Source: Rhodocyclaceae bacterium UBA1310
GTDB lineage: Bacteria; Pseudomonadota; Gammaproteobacteria; Burkholderiales; Rhodocyclaceae
Direction: 5' to 3'
DNA: 7,501 nt
Assembly (NCBI GenBank): GCA_002307175.1
Contig: DBTS01000143.1
Location: forward strand, 1 to 7,501
Below, one piece after another: positions 1 through 5,378 of this stretch (positions are counted from its first letter, which is position 1; each line of letters begins with the position of its first letter). The translations under genes and the position numbers were made by a program. The notes beneath the pieces were generated by a model, which had not been told where the DNA came from, made no database searches, and was given only the letters and a program-made list of their open reading frames with translations.

Positions 1-101
1 GCTGCTCGAAATCCTCATTTATACGAATAAACTCCGGTTTCTGTGCTGCTCTTCAGCCCACTGACGCCTTCTCGCTACAGATCGTGAACAGCTTCTTAGG
101 C

Positions 102-836
102 TCAGGATGCGCGCAGACTGGTCAGCATCGAATGGCGTGCTGCCAAATCTGCCGCAGTCGTCTTTTCCGGTCTTTGCAGAACGCTGCCGGGAAGGGCCGG
201 CGCGGCAGCAAGGACTTCTTCCAGCCACTGGGTCAGTGGTCGCCATTCCTTCAGATAGGTTTCGACTTTTTCTGTCGGGAAATCGAAAATTGACAGGCCT
301 TGTTCCAGACAACGGATATAGGCTTGGGCGAGGCGCACGCAGCCCAGGTATTCAAGCCCCTGTTCTTCCGCCCAGCGTTCGATGGCGGCACCATTCTTGG
401 TTCGCCCGTCCACGCGCATGCCGACACAGGCCAGACGGCATTTGCCTGCAGCAACGCGTGGCAACTGCTTGAGTTCCTGAACATAGTTGGTGCTGGCCTG
501 CCGATCAAAGAGGCTGGCCCCGGTGGGGATCAGGATGGCATCGGCAGACATGGTGACTTTCATGAGGCTGAAGCCGTGAAAGCCGCCCGGTGTATCAAGC
601 ACGATATGCCTGACTCCGGCAGGAGGGCGTGCGAAATTGTTTTCATCCACTGACCAGCCGTGGATCTTGGGCAACTGCTCCGGCCGCAGACTCAACCACA
701 GGCGCGCAGATTGCTGCCTATCCACATCGCCAAGCATGACCTCGCTTTTGTGCAGCGAAAGATAGGCGGCGAAGTGGGTGGCGAGCGTCGATTTACCGCA
801 TCCACCTTTGGGATTGATGATCGCGATGACTGTCAC
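102..836 (-). CDS. ParA/MinD-family P-loop ATPase, orphan (no ParB nearby)
   Basis: A 244-residue cytoplasmic ATPase of the ParA/MinD superfamily. These proteins use ATP-dependent dimerisation to position DNA or other cargo. Seen directly: a deviant Walker A motif KGGCGKST at residues 10-17 with the early signature lysine (K10), a DVDRQ segment at 37-41 where ParA proteins carry their A' motif, and a Walker B-like VLDTPGG ending near residue 85. The length is close to short ParA proteins without an N-terminal DNA-binding domain. The start is GTG at 836, which puts the P-loop at the usual N-terminal position; GAAGG lies 9 nt upstream, an acceptable Shine-Dalgarno site. The stop is TGA at 102-104. 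The usual partner gene parB does not follow in the 101 bases downstream, so the cargo is unknown. It could serve chromosome, plasmid-derived or protein-cluster positioning. The family call is firm, the role is not. Confidence 0.9.
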   Translation of the reverse strand: MTVIAIINPKGGCGKSTLATHFAAYLSLHKSEVMLGDVDRQQSARLWLSLRPEQLPKIHGWSVDENNFARPPAGVRHIVLDTPGGFHGFSLMKVTMSADAILIPTGASLFDRQASTNYVQELKQLPRVAAGKCRLACVGMRVDGRTKNGAAIERWAEEQGLEYLGCVRLAQAYIRCLEQGLSIFDFPTEKVETYLKEWRPLTQWLEEVLAAAPALPGSVLQRPEKTTAADLAARHSMLTSLRAS

Positions 837-1009
837 GATAGAAAACCTTCAGGAGGGATGAGGGGAAACCTGGGCATTTTCACGCTCGAATGATTGCAGG
901 CAAATTCAATTCATTGTAGATAAGGGGGGCCGCACTGCAAGGAGCCGTGTCTGTGCATGCCTGTACAGACGCTCTTGCAGGCTCCGCATCCCTGCCTTTT
1001 CCCATTATC

Positions 1010-1018
1010 GGCTCCGCA
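1010..1018 (+). repeat. Second copy of a 9-bp direct repeat (first copy 980-988)
   Basis: GGCTCCGCA occurs at 980-988 and again at 1010-1018, exactly 30 bp apart (about three helical turns), in the parA/small-ORF divergent region. Same-face spacing would suit a pair of protein-binding sites upstream of the 50-residue ORF. That is inference; two 9-mers alone could be chance. Confidence 0.35.
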
Positions 1019-1020
1019 CA

Positions 1021-1037
1021 CTGCAGAATATCTGCAG
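1021..1037. promoter_or_regulatory. 17-bp palindrome (CTGCAGA-ATA-TCTGCAG) over a ribosome binding site
   Basis: Perfect 7-bp inverted repeat with a 3-bp centre. Its right arm ends at 1037 and shares the AG of the AGGA Shine-Dalgarno at 1036-1039 of the ORF starting at 1044. It could be an operator, or in RNA a short hairpin partly hiding the ribosome binding site. The symmetry is seen in the sequence; the function is inferred. Confidence 0.4.
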
Positions 1038-1043
1038 GACAGG

Positions 1044-1196
1044 ATGAGTAAAACCAAAGTGATAATACCATCTGATTTGTCGGAATTTTTCTTACAGGTG
1101 GACGGGGTGGCGAATGTGGAAACCTGGCAGATAAGTGGCAGATTCAGGCAGGAAAATGGGGTGCGACTGTCGCTCAGAGGTGTGCCGGAAAGTTAG
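1044..1196 (+). CDS. Possible small protein, 50 residues, unknown function
   Basis: A candidate 50-residue gene that I do not recognise. The ATG at 1044 is preferred over the further-upstream ATG at 957 because AGGA lies 4 nt before it and a palindrome sits just upstream. The predicted product is soluble, with no signal peptide, cysteine or membrane segment. It has mixed polar and hydrophobic residues (FFLQVDGVANVETWQISGRF, then a basic RLSLRG end) that look like short beta strands rather than noise. It is divergent from the ParA gene, with a 207-bp gap between their starts. A GC-rich hairpin followed by AATTTTC comes 10 bases after the stop. These flanking signals support a real gene, but the short length and unfamiliar product leave chance ORF as a serious alternative. 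Confidence 0.45.
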   Translation: MSKTKVIIPSDLSEFFLQVDGVANVETWQISGRFRQENGVRLSLRGVPES

Positions 1197-1206
1197 GTCC
1201 GGGCCA

Positions 1207-1226
1207 GCGCGCAGCGCGCAATTTTC
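1207..1226 (+). terminator. Weak candidate terminator after the 50-residue ORF
   Basis: GCGCGC-A-GCGCGC (1207-1219) can fold as a 4-5 bp GC-only stem with a small loop, followed by AATTTTC. It begins 10 nt after the TAG stop. The stem is short and the T-run is only four, so termination would be inefficient at best. Confidence 0.3.
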
Positions 1227-1315
1227 ATTGATTTCAATGCTCTCTGGCGTAGACCAGGCAAGCATTGCAGTCTTTGTCCAAAGTTTTCCAGGCAGTGGTT
1301 TGAGCGGCGCTCTGG

Positions 1316-1338
1316 TGGCCTGCCAGCGGAGCAGGCCA
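1316..1338 (-). terminator. Hairpin downstream of the LysR-DUF1653 operon
   Basis: TGGCCTGC (1316-1323) and GCAGGCCA (1331-1338) form a perfect 8-bp stem with a 7-nt loop, starting 14 nt past the DUF1653 stop. There is no U-tract on either strand, so it is not a standard intrinsic terminator. It may still mark or protect the 3' end of the transcript. Confidence 0.35.
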
Positions 1339-1352
1339 GGCTGAGAGGCCGC

Positions 1353-1589
1353 TTAGCCGATGAAAGCAAACCGGGGTATCTGTTTCCCATCGATCTCGAC
1401 GGATTCCATGAACATCGGGTAAGGGCGTACCCACATGCCAGAATCGTTATAGAGGGGGCGGTACACGACCATAACCTCTTCTGATTCGCTGTGGCGGGCG
1501 AGCCCGACGACCTCGTATTCATTGCCCTTATAGTGGCGGTAGCGGCCGGTTTTGAGTTCGGGAAGTGGAGCAAGTTCTGTGCTGTTCAT
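1353..1589 (-). CDS. DUF1653 domain protein
   Basis: A 78-residue protein that matches the DUF1653 family across almost its whole length. Features I recognise are the N-terminal GRYRHYKG (residues 15-22), the ARHSE segment (31-35), VVYRPLY (41-47), the WVRP motif (53-56), a following MF, and the C-terminal IPRF (71-74). The family is small, soluble and widespread in bacteria; its biochemical role is not established. The ATG overlaps the LysR stop codon as ATGA (1586-1589), so translation is probably coupled to the regulator. No strong Shine-Dalgarno is visible ahead of it, which fits coupling. The stop is TAA at 1353-1355, and a hairpin follows. The family assignment is strong; any link to the neighbouring dioxygenase is only positional. 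Confidence 0.88.
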   Translation of the reverse strand: MNSTELAPLPELKTGRYRHYKGNEYEVVGLARHSESEEVMVVYRPLYNDSGMWVRPYPMFMESVEIDGKQIPRFAFIG

Positions 1590-2494
1590 ACACCAGTATC
1601 TCGGGTATTGCGGGAAAACCAGTGTCCCAGAAAATCCACAAAGCTGCGAACTTTTGCGGATAGATGCCGGCGGCTGGGATACACCGCACAGATGGGCAGA
1701 GGCTCGGGCTCCCAGTCGGGCAGGAGAATCTGCAGTCGACCATCTTCGATCAGCGGGGTCGCAATGAAATCTGGGGCAAAGGTAATGCCCAGGCCGGCAG
1801 CTGCAAGCTCGGCCAGTACCGTTCCGTTATTTGCCAGCACCGGGCCGGCGACCTTGATTTTCTGCTCAATGCCTTGTGGGTTATGGAAAATCCAGGTGTT
1901 GTTGTCGGCAGCATAGGAATAACTCAGGCAATCGTGCTGCGTGAGGTCTTCCGGTGTGGTGGGAGGGTTGTGACGGGCCAGATAGTCGGGGCTGGCGCAC
2001 AGCAACTGGCGGGCACTGCTGATTTTGCGTGCCACCAGATTGAGATTGCCGATAGCTCCGATGCGGATGGCCAGATCCAGACCTTCTTCGACAAGATCGA
2101 CGACGCGGTCGGAGAGCATGACTTCGAATTTCAGGTCCGGATGTTGTCGTGCAAACACACCCAGTGCCGGCGCCAGATGGCTGGCGCCAAAACTCAGCGG
2201 TGCCGTCAGGCGCAGCGTGCCACGCGGGCTGGCTGTGTTGGTGCTGACCATCTCCTCGGTTTCGGCCAGATCCGCGAGTAGTTGCAGACTGCGCTGATAG
2301 TAAGCCTGGCCACTTTCGGTGAGGCTGATACGCCGGGTGGTACGGTTGAGCAGGCGGGCTTCCAGCAGATTCTCAAGCTGCGCCAGCATACGTGAGACGG
2401 CTGATGTCGACATGCCCAGGCGATCTGCTGCCCCGGCGAAACTGCCGACTTCCACAACCTTGCAAAAGACCTGCATTGCCTCAAAGCGATCCAT
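1586..2494 (-). CDS. LysR-family transcriptional regulator (CrgA-like)
   Basis: A 302-residue DNA-binding regulator of normal LysR length. The N-terminal winged helix-turn-helix spans about residues 4-61, with the recognition region SFAGAADRLGMSTSAVSRML near 18-37, then a linker helix. The effector-binding domain starts near the GTLRLTAP motif (about residue 92) and runs to about 293. The phrases NRTTRRISLTESG and EEGLDLAIRIG are typical of the CrgA/DmlR-like branch. GAGGA with a 5-nt spacer precedes the ATG. The gene is divergent from the dioxygenase at 2659, with 164 bp between the start codons, which is the classic LysR target arrangement. A LysR-type dyad lies 16 bp from its own start codon, suggesting autorepression as well as control of the dioxygenase. 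The inducer cannot be read from the sequence. Confidence 0.95.
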   Translation of the reverse strand: MDRFEAMQVFCKVVEVGSFAGAADRLGMSTSAVSRMLAQLENLLEARLLNRTTRRISLTESGQAYYQRSLQLLADLAETEEMVSTNTASPRGTLRLTAPLSFGASHLAPALGVFARQHPDLKFEVMLSDRVVDLVEEGLDLAIRIGAIGNLNLVARKISSARQLLCASPDYLARHNPPTTPEDLTQHDCLSYSYAADNNTWIFHNPQGIEQKIKVAGPVLANNGTVLAELAAAGLGITFAPDFIATPLIEDGRLQILLPDWEPEPLPICAVYPSRRHLSAKVRSFVDFLGHWFSRNTRDTGV

Positions 2495-2509
2495 TTTTAT
2501 CCTCTATTG

Positions 2510-2524
2510 TTGCTGGATTGGCAA
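2510..2524. promoter_or_regulatory. Candidate LysR-type operator (T-N11-A dyad)
   Basis: TTGC-N7-GCAA is a perfect 4-bp dyad holding the T-N11-A core that LysR regulators recognise. It lies in the only space shared by the divergent lysR and dioxygenase genes, close to the lysR start. An adjacent AT-rich inverted repeat (TAAAA 2525-2529, TTTTA 2536-2540) may extend it. No convincing -35/-10 pair could be fixed for either gene. Confidence 0.55.
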
Positions 2525-2658
2525 TAAAAAATTCGTTTTACTGCAGTTTATCTCTTTTCTGGTGGTGTGCAGAATGTGGCTGTCGAAATGAGCTGCCGAA
2601 CTGTGCAATTCCAGGCATGGGGCAGGATCGAAATCAAAACCTGTGAGGAGTAAGTGTC

Positions 2659-3459
2659 ATGGCTGAGGCTGTATTTCCGGTGCTGTTTGTTTCGCATGGC
2701 TCTCCCATGCACGCCATCATGCCGAGTGCCGCAGCCAGTGCCTGGGCAGAGATGGTGGCGGATCTGCCACGGCCTCGCGCCGTGCTGATGGTGTCAGCAC
2801 ATTGGGAGACGGAGATTCCTTTGCTGGGTGGTGCTGTACAACCGGAGACCATTTACGATTTCCGGGGGTTTTCAGAAGCCTTGTACGCCCTGCAATACCC
2901 AGTTTCCGGGGCGCCGGAGATTGCCCGCCAGGTTCTCGATATATTGCGGAAATCCGGCTTCATGGCAGGGATTGACGGCTGCCGGGGAATTGATCATGGT
3001 GCCTGGGTGCCAATGCTGAGGATGTATCCACGGGCGGATGTACCGATGCTGCAGCTGTCGATCCAACCGGATCTGGGGGCGGCGCATCATTTCCAGTTGG
3101 GCCGCGCTTTGCAAGCGATTCGGCAGGCAGGTGTGCTGATTATTGGTTCGGGCCACATGACGCACAATCTGCGTGACTGGAGCTGGCGTGCCGGGAACGC
3201 GGATATCGAGCAATATGCCCGGGAATTTCGGGATTGGGTGGATGCGCGGGTGCAGACCGGCAATATCGACGAACTACTGAACTGGCAGAGCAGAGCACCC
3301 CATGCAGGGCGTGCCCATCCCACGCCGGAGCATTTTCTACCCCTGTTCGTAGCTCTGGGGGCTGCGGGCGCGGGCTATCGCGTTGAAACCGCGCATACCA
3401 GCTACGATCATGGTGTGCTGGCAATGGATGCCTACCGTTTTGCATCGGCAGGGGATTAA
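2659..3459 (+). CDS. DODA/YgiD-type class III extradiol ring-cleavage dioxygenase
   Basis: A 266-residue metal-dependent enzyme related to plant 4,5-DOPA extradiol dioxygenase and E. coli YgiD, which open catechol rings with O2. Family motifs in order: LFVSHGSP (residues 9-16, H13), VSAHWE (45-50, H48), GIDHGAW (110-116, H113), IGSGHMTHN (162-170, H166 and H169), HPTPEHFLPL (220-229, H220 and H225) and a late SYDHG (248-252). By family knowledge, H13, H48 and H225 are the likely metal ligands and H166 lies in the active site. Length is normal and no key histidine is missing. GAGGAG sits 8 nt before the ATG. Divergence from a LysR gene suggests inducible expression. The natural substrate is probably a catecholic compound, but no other aromatic-degradation gene is nearby, so it stays open. 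Confidence 0.93.
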   Translation: MAEAVFPVLFVSHGSPMHAIMPSAAASAWAEMVADLPRPRAVLMVSAHWETEIPLLGGAVQPETIYDFRGFSEALYALQYPVSGAPEIARQVLDILRKSGFMAGIDGCRGIDHGAWVPMLRMYPRADVPMLQLSIQPDLGAAHHFQLGRALQAIRQAGVLIIGSGHMTHNLRDWSWRAGNADIEQYAREFRDWVDARVQTGNIDELLNWQSRAPHAGRAHPTPEHFLPLFVALGAAGAGYRVETAHTSYDHGVLAMDAYRFASAGD

Positions 3460-3466
3460 ACATTTC

Positions 3467-3523
3467 CCTGCAGCCTGCTTGAGTTTGCAGGAAGGCTGCA
3501 GGCAGGCCCTGGGAGCGGGCCTG
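3467..3523. terminator. Tandem hairpins between convergent genes
   Basis: Two directly abutting inverted repeats follow the dioxygenase stop. The first pairs CCTGCAGCCT (3467-3476) with AGGCTGCAGG (3493-3502), a 10-bp stem. The second pairs CAGGCCC (3503-3509) with GGGCCTG (3517-3523), a 7-bp stem with a 7-nt loop. They lie between the dioxygenase and the converging lipoprotein gene and could serve transcripts from both sides. Neither is followed by a T-run, so they may stabilise RNA 3' ends rather than terminate by themselves. Confidence 0.45.
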
Positions 3524-3533
3524 ATATCTTCAA

Positions 3534-3725
3534 TCAGTGAAAATCACGCCCGTGGTCATCACGATCATGGGATTCACCACGACCGTGGTCGTCACCATGA
3601 TCCGGACCGCGATCACGGCCTTCGTGGTGTTCCGGACCGGGCCCGAAGAACGGAGGGGGAATACAGCCAGTCAGCAGGACGAGACCGAGCGAAAAGCCAA
3701 TTACCAAACGTGCTATCTGTTTCAC
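3534..3725 (-). CDS. Small lipoprotein with His/Asp-rich tail
   Basis: A 63-residue predicted lipoprotein. The start is GTG at 3725: AAAGGAA (3731-3737) lies 5 nt upstream, and it places a short basic MKQIAR end and hydrophobic helix directly before the lipobox LLTGC (C21). An ATG at 3824 in the same frame would add 33 residues ahead of the signal peptide and is unlikely. Residue 22 is Ile, not Asp, so by the E. coli +2 rule the outer membrane is expected. The mature part begins PPPFFGPGPEHH and becomes a low-complexity tail of His, Asp, Arg and Gly with seven histidines (repeated DHG and RD units). Such tails can bind metal ions, but that is inference. The gene converges on the dioxygenase and lies 227 bp beyond the YkgJ gene. 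Confidence 0.75.
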   Translation of the reverse strand: MKQIARLVIGFSLGLVLLTGCIPPPFFGPGPEHHEGRDRGPDHGDDHGRGESHDRDDHGRDFH

Positions 3726-3840
3726 TTTGCTTCCTTTGCGAACAACAACAAATTCCCCGGCAGCGCTTCGATTCCCATGGTCAGGTCTGAGGTGTCGAGA
3801 GGTTTTCACCTTACTACACAGCAACGTCGTCTGGGGTGAC

Positions 3841-3871
3841 CATTCCGACAGTGGGTTGGAATGGCTGTCGG
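3841..3871. repeat. Two interleaved inverted repeats (A-B-A'-B' order)
   Basis: CATTCC (3841-3846) pairs with GGAATG (3858-3863), and CCGACAG (3845-3851) pairs with CTGTCGG (3865-3871). The arms interlock and share two bases, so the two stems are either mutually exclusive or form a pseudoknot-like fold. The site is in the 227-bp gap between the YkgJ and lipoprotein genes. Function is unknown; no T-run follows on the minus strand. Confidence 0.4.
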
Positions 3872-3952
3872 TTCGATTCGCCGTGAGACGCCAAGCCTGA
3901 TCTGCCCAGAGATTGCCGGAAGCTTTTTCTGCCAGCCAGAGGCTTCGGGGGG

Positions 3953-4336
3953 TCAGCCGGCCCGGCGTTCTGCGTCGCTGGCGGCCGGATGGATGGCGGG
4001 CAATTCAGGTAAGCCGATCTTGGCCCGGACTGTTGTGCAGGCTCGATTGGGCCTGCCATCCTCCAACCATACGGAGAATTCCCTGCATGGGCTGGGCCGG
4101 TGGCTGTAGATGCTGCAGTTCACTGACTGGCCGATCTCGCCCTGCAGTGCGACGCAGCGAAGGGGAATCGGGTGGGTGCCTGCCATGGCGCGCAGGAAAG
4201 GAGTCACTTTCTCGGTCAGATGCGCGGGTACGTAACCCCCCGGGGCATCGTCTGCTTCGCCCCAGTAGAATGAAACGCGAAACTTGCTGCAGCAGGCGCC
4301 GCAACTGATACACGGGTTGAATGCTTCTTCGCTCAT
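3953..4336 (-). CDS. YkgJ-family cysteine-cluster protein
   Basis: A 127-residue protein of the YkgJ (CxxCxxCC) family, thought to bind a zinc ion or iron-sulfur cluster. Seen: the N-terminal signature CISCGACC (C9, C12, C15, C16), then C61, C74 and C84 within NCSIYSHRPSPCREF (73-87), and C100. These eight cysteines and the RPSPCREF segment are the family hallmark. There is no signal peptide or membrane segment, so it is probably cytoplasmic. The length is usual for the family. The ATG at 4336 is the first in frame; it has no clear Shine-Dalgarno, and the gene follows the small membrane-protein gene on the same strand after 85 bp, so they may share a transcript. The exact biochemical function of the family is poorly known. 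Confidence 0.9.
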   Translation of the reverse strand: MSEEAFNPCISCGACCSKFRVSFYWGEADDAPGGYVPAHLTEKVTPFLRAMAGTHPIPLRCVALQGEIGQSVNCSIYSHRPSPCREFSVWLEDGRPNRACTTVRAKIGLPELPAIHPAASDAERRAG

Positions 4337-4421
4337 GGCATGGAATTCTACAAAACCTGCTCACCCTGGAAAACCGGGGAAGGCCAGTCAGGCCGCTGCA
4401 TTGCAAACGAAGCGCGGAGGC

Positions 4422-4628
4422 TTACTCGCGCAGCACGTAGGCAGCGATGCACAGCCCGATGCCGATCAGGCAAAGCAGCCAGACATTCGAGATGAAGTAG
4501 GGGTAGGCCCCCAGCGTGAGGCCCAGCAGAATGTGCGGAATGTTTGCTGTGCGTTTGCCGTAAAGAAACAGCGCCGTTCCCACCAGACTGAAGAAAAGCG
4601 AAAAAAAGAGAGTAGCGGGCGTGGGCAT
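4422..4628 (-). CDS. Small hydrophobic inner-membrane protein
   Basis: A 68-residue, very hydrophobic protein with three likely membrane segments: about residues 7-23, 31-46 and 50-66. A YGKR motif (23-26) after the first helix and YPYFISN (42-48) between the second and third resemble a conserved family of short proteobacterial membrane proteins, some of which carry the doubtful name 'amino acid transport protein'. I know of no experimental function and infer none. The ATG at 4628 follows a short GGCA-rich stretch and has no good Shine-Dalgarno, so translation may be weak. The stop is TAA at 4422-4424; the YkgJ gene follows on the same strand. The upstream 207 bp is shared with the divergent serine-rich gene. 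Confidence 0.72.
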   Translation of the reverse strand: MPTPATLFFSLFFSLVGTALFLYGKRTANIPHILLGLTLGAYPYFISNVWLLCLIGIGLCIAAYVLRE

Positions 4629-4835
4629 CGGGGCAGGCAGGCAGAAGCGGAGTAGACATCCTAATGCACCTACGGGCTGATGAGAATTAGCGAGTCTCCG
4701 GACGGAGCGGTTTGTGATCCGGGCGTCTGCTATCGGTTGGTGGATTCTGGGGTGCGGGAGATGTAAATTGAAATAAAGGGAGCTGAATTTTGCTGTTGCA
4801 GTTCTACACTGGCAGTGAAATCGGAGGTGAGTGTC
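4629..4835. other. Divergent intergenic region
   Basis: This 207-bp gap must hold the promoters of the membrane-protein gene (leftward) and the serine-rich gene (rightward). I see no convincing -35/-10 pair, and no sigma-54 or sigma-28 consensus. A small palindrome CTCCG-GA-CGGAG lies at 4696-4707 and could be an operator. The right half (about 4760-4800) is markedly AT-richer, as expected near a promoter. Confidence 0.4.
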
Positions 4836-5297
4836 ATGAGTTCGATCAGCAGCCTCTCCAGCCTGTATTCAAGTCTTCTGGGCACAAGCGCAGGGACGAC
4901 TGCGGCGAGCCAGTCCGTCAGCAGCTATACCGGATCAGCATCATCACTTTCGAGCTACGCGTCCGAGGCGGCCCGCCTGTCCTCCACTTCCGGCATTCTC
5001 GCCAGCCTCAATTCCAGTGCCAGCCAGAGCAGCAGCGCGACGAGTGCGAGCAATGATGCCGTCAGCTTGCTGAATGCACTTATAGAAGCCAGAAACAGGT
5101 CTGAGCAGAGTGTTACGGCAGCTTCCTCCTCGACAACGAGCGGAAGTTCGACGGACACCAGTACTGCAAATTTGTCGAGTACGGCCAGTTCTTCTTCTAC
5201 CTCAGGATCATCGGGCAGCCGCTATGCCGATGCCTATTCGGCAACCGCCGCAGTCATGGAATCGAACCTGTTGAGCAGTCTGTCGACCTGGGCGTGA
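4836..5297 (+). CDS. Serine-rich low-complexity protein, unknown function
   Basis: A 153-residue protein that I cannot assign to a family. By my count about 56 residues are serine (roughly 37%), the rest mostly Ala, Thr, Leu and Gly, with no cysteine. Start at 4836 is chosen because GGAGGTGA (4823-4830), an almost ideal Shine-Dalgarno, lies 5 nt ahead; an in-frame ATG at 4815 precedes that site. There is no Sec signal peptide or membrane helix. Two segments are less degenerate: a probable helix NDAVSLLNALIEARNRSEQS (about 71-90), and a C-terminal YADAYSATAAVMESNLLSSL followed by STWA. Ser/Thr/Ala-rich proteins without a signal peptide can be flagellar or type I/III secretion substrates, but this is speculative. 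A strong terminator starts 18 bp after the stop, so it is probably a single-gene unit. The translation signals and bounded transcript argue for a real gene. Confidence 0.75.
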   Translation: MSSISSLSSLYSSLLGTSAGTTAASQSVSSYTGSASSLSSYASEAARLSSTSGILASLNSSASQSSSATSASNDAVSLLNALIEARNRSEQSVTAASSSTTSGSSTDTSTANLSSTASSSSTSGSSGSRYADAYSATAAVMESNLLSSLSTWA

Positions 5298-5315
5298 CTG
5301 CCGCAAGATCCAGCA

Positions 5316-5354
5316 CCCAACAAAAAACCCGCACAAGGCGGGTTTTTTGTTGGG
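5316..5354. terminator. Bidirectional intrinsic terminator, perfect 17-bp stem
   Basis: Left arm 5316-5332 (CCCAACAAAAAACCCGC) pairs perfectly with right arm 5338-5354 around loop ACAAG. The CCCGC/GCGGG core is followed by six T on either strand, so it can stop both the serine-rich gene (stop at 5297) and the dnaKJ operon (dnaJ stop at 5379). Confidence 0.93.
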
Positions 5355-5378
5355 TACGAACAACCTGGCTGCCAAAAT

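Noticed and set aside
1664..2281. A 205-codon open frame on the plus strand opposite the LysR gene
   Set aside because: Antisense shadow; the minus strand gives a complete LysR protein with normal domains.
2496..2524. TTGCCA and GATAAA 17 bp apart on the minus strand as a lysR promoter
   Set aside because: The -10 candidate would lie against the start codon and overlap the ribosome binding site, leaving no room for a leader.
3866..3890. tRNA T-loop-like GGTTCGATTC, as in a tRNA fragment or integration site
   Set aside because: The flanking bases cannot form the T stem (GTCGG against CGCCG does not pair), and no acceptor or anticodon arm is nearby.
4632..4643. (GGCA)3 repeat just before the small membrane protein start, a possible phase-variation tract
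   Set aside because: Only three units, outside the coding frame; too short to suggest slippage control.
4672..4715. CTGATGA, reminiscent of a hammerhead ribozyme core
   Set aside because: No matching GAAA segment and no stem arrangement around it.
4815..4835. Upstream ATG at 4815 as the serine-rich protein start
   Set aside because: It lies before the strong Shine-Dalgarno at 4823-4830, which is correctly placed only for the ATG at 4836.
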